Positions 45,167-53,055 of a stretch of 64,000 nucleotides of DNA are shown one piece after another. This DNA comes from Geobacillus thermodenitrificans subsp. thermodenitrificans DSM 465 (GTDB lineage: Bacteria > Bacillota > Bacilli > Bacillales > Anoxybacillaceae). The stretch is taken from assembly GCF_000496575.1 (NCBI RefSeq), contig NZ_AYKT01000015.1, forward strand, positions 1 through 64,000, given 5' to 3'. A program made the translations under genes and the position numbers. Every line of letters starts with the position of its first letter. Position 1 is the stretch's first letter. The notes below the pieces were generated by a model that made no database searches, had not been told where the DNA came from, and saw nothing but the letters and a program-made list of their open reading frames with translations.

Positions 45167-45955
45167 TCATTCATGTGGTTGATTTCCTTCCCAACGATGA
45201 AACCAGATCGAACCGATGATGGTGACGATGATGAAGCTTAGAAGGGCGTAGGCTATTCCTTCCCATAATGATAGCGAAAAGGAATTTAACAACTGCGCCC
45301 CCAAGGCTTGCTTTACTTCGGGCATCATAAGAATCGGAAATTGTGAGAGACGAACAGCCCAAGCCCAAGGAATATAGCTCCATACGTGATCGCCTAAGGA
45401 AGTTGCGCCAATCAGGGCGGAAATGAGAAATCCGCCGCTTCCTACTGCGATCGAGGCTCCCATTCCAAAGGCAAAGCTGATGAACAGATGCAAGGAAAAA
45501 AGGATGAGTGAGCCCACGATGGAGAGCATGGCTCCTTGCAAAAATAACTGATAATGAATGTGCGCCACTTTGAGTACGTATTTCATTCCAACGAGCATGA
45601 GAATCGTCGCTAGCAAGATGTCCGCGCATGCAATAAAGATGAGCAGCGTGAGTTTGCCAACATACCATTGAACTTTGGATACAGGACCGGTCAAGATGTT
45701 CATGAAACTTCCTGCTTTTTCTTCTTGATAGGACATCAGCCCAGTCAGTAGGGAGATAATGATCGGTAAGGAAACGGCCATTACTTCAAAAAATCCTTGA
45801 TAGATTTTCATCTGCCAAAACGTAGAGGTACGGTAGTGCGAAAAATACCATACCATAAAGAGCGAATAAATGATTGGCGTGATGATGACCATCATCCGAA
45901 TCGCTGTGCGTTTTGTTTTTATCCATTCGGATGACAGAAGGCGAAGAAACCACAT
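45167..45955 (-). CDS. lanG: Lantibiotic immunity ABC permease LanG
   Basis: 262 residues with about six membrane helices. ABC-2 type permease that, with LanE and two LanF ATPases, expels lantibiotic from the membrane. The N-terminal W-F-L-R-L-L-S-S-E-W-I-K-T-K-R-T and L-M-S-Y-Q-E-E-K-A-G-S-F are typical of the MutG/NisG family. Frame is open eight codons upstream, but the ATG at 45955 follows AGGAAGTG at 7 bases. It sits one base from the end of lanE. Confidence 0.85.
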   Translation of the reverse strand: MWFLRLLSSEWIKTKRTAIRMMVIITPIIYSLFMVWYFSHYRTSTFWQMKIYQGFFEVMAVSLPIIISLLTGLMSYQEEKAGSFMNILTGPVSKVQWYVGKLTLLIFIACADILLATILMLVGMKYVLKVAHIHYQLFLQGAMLSIVGSLILFSLHLFISFAFGMGASIAVGSGGFLISALIGATSLGDHVWSYIPWAWAVRLSQFPILMMPEVKQALGAQLLNSFSLSLWEGIAYALLSFIIVTIIGSIWFHRWEGNQPHE

Positions 45956-45956
45956 G

Positions 45957-46703
45957 TTAATACACTTCCTTTCGCGCAAACCAAACGGCGGTTAAAAAAG
46001 ATAACAATAGAAACATGACAAGGGCAATCGCCAGGCCTATTGGAATGACAGAAGGATCCAATAGCGGACTCCCTTTTTCCAAAGGAACACCGTTCGGATG
46101 AACCCCGACGATCGGGCACATCATCCTCATTCCCCAGCTCCATGGGATGAACAGCCAATACGGTTGTGCGGCCATGACTACCCCTAAGGCGAGGCCGATG
46201 ACACTGACAATGATCGAGACTACCATCCCGAACCGCTCGGCCACAAATAATCCGATCGGGATATAGGCTAAAGAGGTCAACCAAATGACCAAGCTGGCGA
46301 ATACGGCGACCGTAGCTGATGAGAGGCTGTTGGGAAAAAGCCATTTCAATAAAACAAGCAAGATGATCAGCTCTATTGTTGAGAGCAACATGTAATAGGC
46401 GATGACGGTGATTTTGCTCCACCATAGACGCACGATGCTAATGTCGTGACAACGCAATACTTTATCGTTTCCTGACTTTTTCTCCCTTACCGTTGACAAG
46501 GAAGCGATCAAGGCTGTTCCAATCGGAACAAAAATCAATGGCCACCAATTAAATACGGCATATTCGAAATAATTGTGTGTGGAATTTACAGTTGGCATGG
46601 TGATGATGGCGTACAGGACAAAGAAAAGCGGAGCGATGAATACAAGTTTTTTCGCAAACGTCCGCTTATATTTTAAACGTTCTGACTCGAACATATTGAG
46701 CAT
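45957..46703 (-). CDS. lanE: Lantibiotic immunity ABC permease LanE
   Basis: 248 residues with about six membrane helices; the second permease of the LanFEG exporter (NisE/MutE/SpaE family). N-terminal F-E-S-E-R-L-K-Y-K-R-T is the family-like cytoplasmic start, and V-R-E-K-K-S-G-N-D-K follows the second helix. I use the ATG at 46703 (third codon after the first possible ATG) because it is 8 bases from AAGGAGGA while the first ATG touches it. Eighteen bases from lanF. Confidence 0.85.
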   Translation of the reverse strand: MLNMFESERLKYKRTFAKKLVFIAPLFFVLYAIITMPTVNSTHNYFEYAVFNWWPLIFVPIGTALIASLSTVREKKSGNDKVLRCHDISIVRLWWSKITVIAYYMLLSTIELIILLVLLKWLFPNSLSSATVAVFASLVIWLTSLAYIPIGLFVAERFGMVVSIIVSVIGLALGVVMAAQPYWLFIPWSWGMRMMCPIVGVHPNGVPLEKGSPLLDPSVIPIGLAIALVMFLLLSFLTAVWFARKEVY

Positions 46704-46721
46704 GATTTCCATCCTCCTTCA

Positions 46722-47411
46722 TTACTCGTTCACTACATCGACAAAGAGTTTTTCGAGATCTTGACTTTCGTCTATTTTCCCTTCGTACCTGAGTTTTCCG
46801 TTTTGGATAATGCCAATATAATCGGCTAATTGCTTAACTTCGGACAAAATATGGCTCGATAGAATGACGGTGATCCCGTTTTCGGTAAACGATTGAATGA
46901 GTTTTCGCAAGTCCTGTATGCCTAATGGGTCCAAGCCGTTTGTTGGTTCGTCGAGAATGATCAGCTTTGGATGGTTTAAAAGCGCTTTGGCAATTCCTAA
47001 TCGCTGTTTCATTCCGAGGGAAAATTGAGATGCTTTCTTTTTCCCTGTATTTTCTAAGCCGACGATGTTCAAAACTTCTTGGATCCGCGACTCAGGCAAA
47101 TGAAGCAATTTAGCGTGAACAAGCAAGTTTTCATGAGCCGTTAGATTGCCGTAAAGAGCAGGGGATTCGATCAGCACACCGATATCTTTTAAGTCTTTTC
47201 TGCTCCAAGGATGGCCGTTGATCATGATTTCCCCTTTCGTAGGACGCAAAAGCCCTGTCAGCATTTTTAAAAGGGTTGACTTTCCGGCTCCATTTGGTCC
47301 GAGCAATCCATAAACCGTCTGTTTCTTGACTTTAATGGATACATCATCTACGACGAGTTGTTTCCCAAACGCTTTGCTTACATGATGGGTCTCTAACATA
47401 TACTCTCCCAT
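46722..47411 (-). CDS. lanF: Lantibiotic immunity ABC ATPase LanF
   Basis: 229 residues (NisF 225). ATPase of the LanFEG immunity exporter: Walker A G-P-N-G-A-G-K-S-T, signature F-S-L-G-M-K-Q-R-L-G, Walker B L-I-I-L-D-E-P-T-N-G-L-D-P; the Q-loop has E rather than Q (V-L-I-E-S-P-A), a feature of lantibiotic immunity transporters (E-loop). The frame extends 19 codons upstream; the ATG at 47411 is best spaced from AGGAGGAGA. First gene of the lanFEGI unit, which should be induced by LanR. Confidence 0.9.
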   Translation of the reverse strand: MGEYMLETHHVSKAFGKQLVVDDVSIKVKKQTVYGLLGPNGAGKSTLLKMLTGLLRPTKGEIMINGHPWSRKDLKDIGVLIESPALYGNLTAHENLLVHAKLLHLPESRIQEVLNIVGLENTGKKKASQFSLGMKQRLGIAKALLNHPKLIILDEPTNGLDPLGIQDLRKLIQSFTENGITVILSSHILSEVKQLADYIGIIQNGKLRYEGKIDESQDLEKLFVDVVNE

Positions 47412-48047
47412 GTTCATTCTCCTCCTATATATAGAAAATTGGGTGGTGATGTTGTTTTTAGCTGGCATTAGTGAAAGGAGCGATGGCGATATCCGTGCTG
47501 TGTTTCATATTAATGGCTCAATGTAATGTTTTTATAAGAAAATGAGCACATGGATGATGTTTTTTATAGATTGGGCTTCGTACCTTGGTTTATCGTTTGC
47601 TGTTGCCGTGATCAGCGCTCTTCACTGACCAGTGAATGAAAATGATTGGAAGTATCGATGGATTTGAGCGATTAAGTTGATGTCACATGTGGTGAGGAAA
47701 CAAAATGGTCAACGGGGCTGTTGTGGTTCATACATAGGGAGTGGGAGGCGGATGAATCATCATAAGGGGTAGTGTCCATTTTCATGGTGAGGTGGTTGAC
47801 TAATGAACAAAACATATCATTTGTGGGGGGGGAATCACCCACCCCACAATGATTTTCAAATCTTATTTATGGCAGCAAAAACTGGATCGAACTTCCTCCG
47901 TTTTGTATCCTTACTCAAATAATCATTGACAAGCATTCATTTTGATTAGTACGAACGTCAGGGGTTATATCTATATAAATATTCTCGCCCGCTTCGGGGC
48001 GAGTAAGCAGGGGAGAGTGGTGTTCGAATTCTTGTTGGGGTGGCGTC
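47412..48047. other. Gene-free region upstream of lanF
   Basis: About 640 bases, AT-rich, holding the lanFEGI promoter (not resolved) and several inverted repeats: TTCACTG-AC-CAGTGAA (47621-47636), a TTGTGGGG/CCCCACAA hairpin (47821-47849) and CTCGCCC/GGGCGAG (about 47984-48002). A 28-codon frame at 47542 lacks a ribosome site. It marks the right edge of the lan island. Confidence 0.5.
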
Positions 48048-48075
48048 AAAGGGCTGATTACAGCTACAGCCCTTT
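48048..48075. terminator. Hairpin at the opuCB end
   Basis: AAAGGGCTG pairs with CAGCCCTTT, short loop; it overlaps the last codons of the minus-strand permease gene. Probable transcription end for the Opu operon, but without a clear U-tract on that strand. Confidence 0.5.
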
Positions 48076-48693
48076 TGGCGTCACTTTCTTTTCCACTTTG
48101 CGCAGCAACCAGTCAAACACAATCGCCAAAATGGCAGCTGGGATGGCGCCGGCTAAAATCAAGTTTTTATCGGCGATACGCAAACCGCGGTCGATCAAGT
48201 CACCAAGCCCGCCAGCGCCGATAAACGTCGCTAAGGCGGCGACACCGATCGTCAACACCGTTGCTGTGCGCACGCCGGCCATAATGACCGGAAGAGAGAG
48301 AGGAAGCTCGACCATCCATAAAATTTGTCGCGATGTCATCCCCATCCCTCGTCCGGCATCAACGAGCGCCGGGTCAACGCCGAGAATGCCCGTGTACGTG
48401 TTACGCAAAATCGGCAATAGGGCATAAAGCGTCAAGGCGATGATCGCCGGCAGTTTGCCAATGCCGAAAATCGGCAACATAAACCCAAGCAATGCTAAGC
48501 TTGGAATCGTTTGGATGATGGCGGCAATGCCGATAATCGGCTCAGCGAGTTTGCGATACCGCGTCAACACCACACCGAGCGGCACGGCAACCGCAATGGC
48601 GATGCCCATGGCAATAGCAGATAACAGTACGTGCTCTTGAAAAGCGATCCAAATCTCTTCTTGTCGTTCGATAAACGTTTGCAATAATTCCAT
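48064..48693 (-). CDS. opuCB: Osmoprotectant ABC transporter permease (OpuCB/OpuBB type)
   Basis: 209 residues, about five to six membrane helices. Permease for glycine betaine, choline or carnitine import under salt stress. The E-A-A-type loop that docks on the ATPase reads D-A-G-R-G-M-G-M-T-S-R-Q-I-L-W. Only one permease is encoded here, whereas Bacillus opuB/opuC operons have two (B and D); it must work as a homodimer or with a permease elsewhere. Start after AAGGAGGGGTAC. A 389-base gap separates it from the ATPase gene. Confidence 0.85.
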   Translation of the reverse strand: MELLQTFIERQEEIWIAFQEHVLLSAIAMGIAIAVAVPLGVVLTRYRKLAEPIIGIAAIIQTIPSLALLGFMLPIFGIGKLPAIIALTLYALLPILRNTYTGILGVDPALVDAGRGMGMTSRQILWMVELPLSLPVIMAGVRTATVLTIGVAALATFIGAGGLGDLIDRGLRIADKNLILAGAIPAAILAIVFDWLLRKVEKKVTPKGL

Positions 48694-49082
48694 TGTACCC
48701 CTCCTTGGTGGAAAAACAGCGGCAGATGGATAGCCGCTTGGTCATCGTGTTATTCCTTCCTTGGTGAAACAATCGTTGGCAGATGGACTAGTTTTCCCCC
48801 TTTGGGGAAAAGCGACGGGAAATGAGCCGCGACTTCATCATGGTATGCCATTCGGCAGAAAGGCGGCGGGTCAGCCGCCACTTCGTTCTCGGCTGAAACC
48901 GGCCGCCAACCGGATGAGTGATTTCAGCGGCTACTTTTCAAACAAGCAGTCGCATCCCCTTGTCCATAAACCACTTATCAGCAGTTCAACCCTTATTTTA
49001 ATCGAGCCATCGTTTCAAGCGGTTTGCCAACAAGATGGACAGAAACGGGACATTCCTCTCCACCTATATCTCATTCATTTTT
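48694..49082. other. Gap inside the Opu operon with short repeats and hairpins
   Basis: No gene. Two imperfect direct copies of CCTTGGTG-(G)AAA...GGCAGATGGA(T/C)TAG (about 48708-48733 and 48759-48790), a TTTTCCCC/GGGGAAAA hairpin (about 48791-48810) and a GGCGGC/GCCGCC hairpin (about 48861-48880). The gap is unusual for an ABC operon; a second permease (OpuCD) may have been lost here. Confidence 0.5.
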
Positions 49083-50216
49083 TTATGCATGTTGTTGAAA
49101 TGTCCACTCAGCAAGCGCGCGCATCATGCTTGAGCGCGTAATACCGCCGACAAGACGGTCGCCGTCGAGCACCGGAATGATGCGCACATCCGAGTCTTGG
49201 AACAAAGCAGCGACGTCGGTGACACCCGCTTCTTTTTGTAATGTCGTCACATCGTAATCAGCGATATCCGCAACAAGCAAATGTTCCTCATTGTATCGTT
49301 GTTCGATTTGTTTGAGTGTCACGATGCCGAGAAACGAGCGCTTTTTATCGACGACAACCAAACTGTCTACTTTTCTCGCTTTCATTAGCCGGAACGCTTC
49401 AGCTAAGCCACGCCGTGGCGAAATCGTTGCGACGTCATCGGACATTAAATCTTCCGCTGTTGGCACGGCTGTTTGGCGAGTTCGCATTTGCAGCCGGTCT
49501 TCACCAATAAATTCGCGGACAAACGAGTTCGCTGGTCGCCGAAGCATTTGGTCTGGCGTCGCAAACTGGACGATTTCACCGTCTTTCATCAGCGCAATCC
49601 GATCGGCAATTTTAATCGCTTCGTCCATATCATGGGTGACAAAGACAATCGTTTTGTGAATCTCCTCTTGCAAACGGATGATGTCATCTTGCAGCTGTTC
49701 ACGGCTGATCGGGTCGAGAGCGCTAAATGGCTCGTCCATCAAAATGATGTCCGGTTCAGCAGCCAAGGCGCGGACGACACCGACGCGTTGCTGTTGGCCG
49801 CCGCTGAGCTCCGACGGATAGCGATGCTTGAACGTCGCTGGATCTAAGCCGACGAGCTCAAGCAACTCATCGACCCGCTTTTCATAGGCGTGTTTTTCCC
49901 ATTTTTTCAGCTTCGGCACGAGCGCGATGTTTTCCGCGATCGTCATATGTGGAAACAAGCCGATTTGCTGGATGACATAGCCGATGTTACGCCGCAGTTC
50001 GACCGGATCAAGCTCAGAAATGTCTTGTCCATCGATATACACTTTTCCCGATGTCGGCTCGATTAAGCGGTTGATCATCCGCATCGTTGTCGTTTTCCCG
50101 CAGCCGCTCGGCCCGATGAGGGCAACCAGCTCTCCTTTACGGATTTCAAGATTGATATTTTTTAAGGCAACGAACCCATCTTCATACTGTTTTGTTACGT
50201 TTTCAAACCGAATCAT
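49083..50216 (-). CDS. opuCA: Osmoprotectant ABC transporter ATPase with CBS domains
   Basis: 377 residues. Walker A G-P-S-G-C-G-K-T-T, signature L-S-G-G-Q-Q-Q-R, Walker B I-I-L-M-D-E-P-F-S-A-L-D-P, then two CBS motifs (about residues 255-375) that in this family sense ionic strength or c-di-AMP. Second gene after the binding protein. Start: the ATG at 50216 is 6 bases from GTGAGGA; the ATG two codons earlier is too close. Confidence 0.92.
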   Translation of the reverse strand: MIRFENVTKQYEDGFVALKNINLEIRKGELVALIGPSGCGKTTTMRMINRLIEPTSGKVYIDGQDISELDPVELRRNIGYVIQQIGLFPHMTIAENIALVPKLKKWEKHAYEKRVDELLELVGLDPATFKHRYPSELSGGQQQRVGVVRALAAEPDIILMDEPFSALDPISREQLQDDIIRLQEEIHKTIVFVTHDMDEAIKIADRIALMKDGEIVQFATPDQMLRRPANSFVREFIGEDRLQMRTRQTAVPTAEDLMSDDVATISPRRGLAEAFRLMKARKVDSLVVVDKKRSFLGIVTLKQIEQRYNEEHLLVADIADYDVTTLQKEAGVTDVAALFQDSDVRIIPVLDGDRLVGGITRSSMMRALAEWTFQQHA

Positions 50217-50232
50217 CCACATTCCTCACTTT

Positions 50233-51135
50233 CTAGTCGATCAGTCCTTCCGATTTCAAGAAGTCAATCGCCACCTTGCGCGGCTGTTTCCCTTCTAAGT
50301 TCACTTCGCCGTTGAGTTCCATCATTTTTTCGTCAGTTAAAATATTCGCTAGTTGATTGAGTTTTTCTTCCAATCCCGGGTTGGCATCCAACACTTCTTG
50401 GCGGATGATCGGTACGGCGTAGTATGGCGGGAAGTACTGTTTATCGTCTTTGAGCACAACGAGGTCATATTTCTTAATACGGGCATCCGTCGTGTAGGCC
50501 GTGATGACATCAATCTTTCCATTTTTCGCTGCTTCGTATTGCAAGTCTGGATCGATGTTGACCGTTTTCTTGAAGTGGAATCCGTACGTATCGACAAGCC
50601 CATCATAGCCGTCGCTTCGCTCAAAAAACTCGGCGTCTGACCCAAATGTGAGGGAAGATGAATGGTTCACTAAATCGGAGTACGTTTTAACTCCGAGCTT
50701 TTCAGCAAGGTCTCTCCGCATCGCTAATGCATACGTATTGTTAAATCCGAGTGATTTGAGCCAAGCGATGTTGTATTTTTCCTTATATAATTTCTTCGTT
50801 TCATTGTAGATTTGTTCGGGCGTTTTCGTTGGATCGTACGGCTGTTTTAAAATGTTTAAATACCCTGTCCCTGTATATTCAACATACATGTCGATGTCCC
50901 CGTTTTCAATGGCTTGCTGCAACATAAAGGCACCGCCTAAACTTTCCTTCACCTCGACATCCAAATCGGTGTTGGCTTTCACATATTCAGCTAGTACATG
51001 CGTCAAAATCATCTGTTCGGTAAACTTCTTTCCGGTAATCACGATTTTCCCTTTCGCATCACTTTTTCCGCTGCAGGCGGCCAATCCTAAAACAAGCCCG
51101 ACAGCGAGCAAAGACATGAACCATTTTCGCAACAT
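50233..51135 (-). CDS. opuCC: Osmoprotectant-binding lipoprotein (OpuCC/OpuBC type)
   Basis: 300 residues. Signal peptide with lipobox L-A-A-C (Cys21). Periplasmic-binding-protein-like class F, with I-T-G-K-K-F-T-E-Q-M at the start of the mature domain and Y-V-E-Y-T-G-T-G-Y near residue 105, features of glycine betaine/carnitine/choline-binding OpuBC/OpuCC proteins. The frame extends 40 codons upstream but the ATG at 51135 has AAAAGGAGGAATT. First gene of the operon. Confidence 0.9.
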   Translation of the reverse strand: MLRKWFMSLLAVGLVLGLAACSGKSDAKGKIVITGKKFTEQMILTHVLAEYVKANTDLDVEVKESLGGAFMLQQAIENGDIDMYVEYTGTGYLNILKQPYDPTKTPEQIYNETKKLYKEKYNIAWLKSLGFNNTYALAMRRDLAEKLGVKTYSDLVNHSSSLTFGSDAEFFERSDGYDGLVDTYGFHFKKTVNIDPDLQYEAAKNGKIDVITAYTTDARIKKYDLVVLKDDKQYFPPYYAVPIIRQEVLDANPGLEEKLNQLANILTDEKMMELNGEVNLEGKQPRKVAIDFLKSEGLID

Positions 51136-51580
51136 AATTCCTCCTTTTTCTGCTAGTATCATAGGGGAGAAGAGAATAAAAAAAGCGGCAAAATGACGCG
51201 GAGGGGTGAAAAGCGTCATAATAAAAGGGTAACGTAATATGGGGGTAGCTGGCAAATTTGGTATCGGCCGATCTGTCCGTCTGTCGCTTGCTCTTGTAGT
51301 GATCAGTGTTCTCTCCTCCTTGATGCTTATAAATGCTCGGGAATGCTCTCAGATCCTCTCGAATACTCCGAACTCAAGATATTCTGGTTGACCCCAATGT
51401 TACCGCCGCCCCGTCAGTTTACCGGTCTCCCGAGCGGGCTCGCCAAGCTCGCCTTCGTCATCGCCGAAAGCTTGCAGCCCATGGCCAAGAAGATGAAGCA
51501 GCGCCAAACAGCAGGCGGCCAAGAGGTGGCCCTCGGGCGGCTGTTGTTCGGATGTTTCGAGACATAGTTTGCGATTGTGT
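51136..51580. other. Gene-free stretch upstream of opuCC
   Basis: Holds the opuC promoter region (not resolved). Overlapping short frames at 51333-51614 have no homologue I know. Nothing else recognisable. Confidence 0.4.
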
Positions 51581-51777
51581 GAAGAAGAGGAGCTCCAATT
51601 GCGAAATGAGGTGAGCGAAATAATGAATAGAATGGATGGCCTCGTACGAACAGTGGGGAATCGTGAAAGAAAAGATACATATTGCGAAGCGAATGCTGAC
51701 GCAAGAGATATAACGTGAAGGCGATTAGTGAACTGACCCGATTGTCGGTGGCAGTGGTGGGAAAACTGAAAAAGTAG
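51581..51777 (+). pseudogene. Remnant of an Rpn/PD-(D/E)XK transposase-like nuclease, C-terminal end
   Basis: Pieces in three frames resemble the C-terminal end of Rpn-family recombination-promoting nuclease/putative transposase: E-E-E-E-L-Q-L-R-N-E-V-S-E-I-M (51581 on), then K-I-H-I-A-K-R-M-L-T-Q-E, then N-V-K-A-I-S-E-L-T-R-L-S-V ending at a TAG at 51775. This alternation of 'iAkrmL..g..v..I...TgLs' is characteristic. Frameshifts make it a relic; the N-terminal nuclease part is not seen. Confidence 0.6.
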
Positions 51778-51815
51778 AAGATCCATGTGAGGACACTAAG
51801 AAGCAAGATTCGTTT

Positions 51816-51981
51816 GTCGTCGACCTCCAATCGTGCAAAAACCCCAGGGGGTCGACGACATTTGTGTTTGTCACTGGGTTCCTACAGCTATCGCAGGCGA
51901 GCGTTATTGACGGAATTTTTTTACTGTGTTATTCTGAAGGCAACAAGGGATGAAAAAACTTGATATAACAGCACTTTTTGG
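51816..51981 (+). promoter_or_regulatory. CRISPR leader 1
   Basis: About 166 bases directly before array 1, nearly identical to 52888-53055 before array 2. Begins with a 10-bp perfect inverted repeat GTCGTCGACC (51818-51827) / GGTCGACGAC (51850-51859), then an AT-rich stretch ending GATATAACA-G-CACTTTTTGG at the first repeat. Expected to hold the array promoter and the spacer-integration signals. Confidence 0.8.
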
Positions 51982-52075
51982 GTTTGTATCGTACCTATGA
52001 GGGATTGAAACTCTGTCGATGAACTGAATTTTTATTTCGCCTGCGGTTTTTATCGTACCTATGAGGGATCGAAAC
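51982..52075 (+). CRISPR. CRISPR array 1: two repeats, one spacer
   Basis: First repeat 51982-52011, second repeat 52046-52075. Consensus 30-nt repeat begins GTTTGTATCGTACCTATGAG and ends GGATTGAAAC, the type I-B-like form common in Geobacillus. The second copy differs at two positions (T for G at 5, C for T near the end), as usual for a leader-distal repeat. One 34-nt spacer (52012-52045). Confidence 0.88.
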
Positions 52076-52127
52076 GCCTCTGCTTATAAATAAAGAAAGA
52101 AGGAATTATAGAAAGCAGGGTATTCTC

Positions 52128-52874
52128 ATGAGACTGACCATTACCATGAATGGGCGGCAGGGTCCTGTGTCGCTGCCGCTTCATTATCAGCATTTGTTGC
52201 AAGGGCTATTGTATCGATCACTAGAAAGTAAACAACTCGCGACGTTTTTACATGAGATTGGATTCCGCCATGAGAAGCGGTCTTTCAAACTGTTTACGTT
52301 TAGCCGCCTTTTTGGACGACATGAAGTGGACCGGGTGAAGAAAACGATACGGTTTTTGGACGAATTCCAATGGCATATCGATACGATCCTTCCAGAGTTG
52401 ACCGAGCAACTCGGGCAGCAGTTGTTGCTGCGGCGGGAGATTTGGCTTTACGATCAGCCGGTTGAAGTCAAAAGTGTGAAAATGGACAAGGTTGAGATCC
52501 GTCAAAGCACAATCGAGGTGGCTATGCTTTCTCCGCTAACTGTATACAGCACATATGAGACGATCGATAGAAGAAAGAAAACTCATTTTTTCGGGCCGGA
52601 TGATGAGGTATTTCCCCATCTCATTGAGCTGAATTTTCGCCATAAATATCAAGCGTACTATGGTGTCCCGCCGGTGGAGAGATTGTCAATTCAACCCGTT
52701 CATGTCCACCAACGCCATCGCGTTGTGACACTATTCAAAGATATGTATATTACAGGGTGGTTGGGGCATTACCGTCTCTCCTCTTCTCCCGAGCAGTTGA
52801 CGTTTTTATACCACGTTGGCCTGGGCAGCCGAAATTCCCAAGGGTTCGGCATGTTCTGCCTAACGGGTAAATAA
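52128..52874 (+). CDS. cas6: CRISPR-associated endoribonuclease Cas6
   Basis: 248 residues. Cas6 cuts the repeat part of the pre-crRNA to give crRNAs with an 8-nt repeat handle. The C-terminal glycine-rich loop G-L-G-S-R-N-S-Q-G-F-G-M is the family hallmark; M-L-S-P-L-T-V-Y in the middle and the His-rich V-H-V-H-Q-R-H-R segment fit the double RRM-like fold. It lies between two arrays of the same repeat with no other cas gene in the window, so effector and adaptation genes must be elsewhere or lost. Start after AAAGCAGGGTATTCTC, a mediocre ribosome site. Confidence 0.9.
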   Translation: MRLTITMNGRQGPVSLPLHYQHLLQGLLYRSLESKQLATFLHEIGFRHEKRSFKLFTFSRLFGRHEVDRVKKTIRFLDEFQWHIDTILPELTEQLGQQLLLRREIWLYDQPVEVKSVKMDKVEIRQSTIEVAMLSPLTVYSTYETIDRRKKTHFFGPDDEVFPHLIELNFRHKYQAYYGVPPVERLSIQPVHVHQRHRVVTLFKDMYITGWLGHYRLSSSPEQLTFLYHVGLGSRNSQGFGMFCLTGK

Positions 52875-52887
52875 TTCGATTCCTCTA

Positions 52888-53055
52888 TTGTCGTCGACCT
52901 CCAATCGTGCAAAAACCCCAGGGGGTCGACGACATTTGTTTTTGTCACTTGGCTCCTACAGCTATCACGGGTGAGTGTGATTGACAGAATTTTTTGACCG
53001 TGTTATTCTGAAGGTAACATGGGATGAAAAAGCTTGATATAACAGTACTTTTTGG
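52888..53055 (+). promoter_or_regulatory. CRISPR leader 2
   Basis: 168 bases, nearly identical to leader 1, including the GTCGTCGACC/GGTCGACGAC inverted repeat (52890-52899 and 52924-52933). It starts 14 bases after the cas6 stop, so the inverted repeat could also act as the cas6 transcription end. Confidence 0.8.

Noticed and set aside
47542-47628. 28-codon hydrophobic frame upstream of lanF
   Set aside because: No ribosome site; a similar stretch near 51270 is also not a gene, so resemblance is probably chance.
51333-51614. Two plus-strand frames before the CRISPR locus
   Set aside because: They overlap each other and have no family features or good ribosome site.
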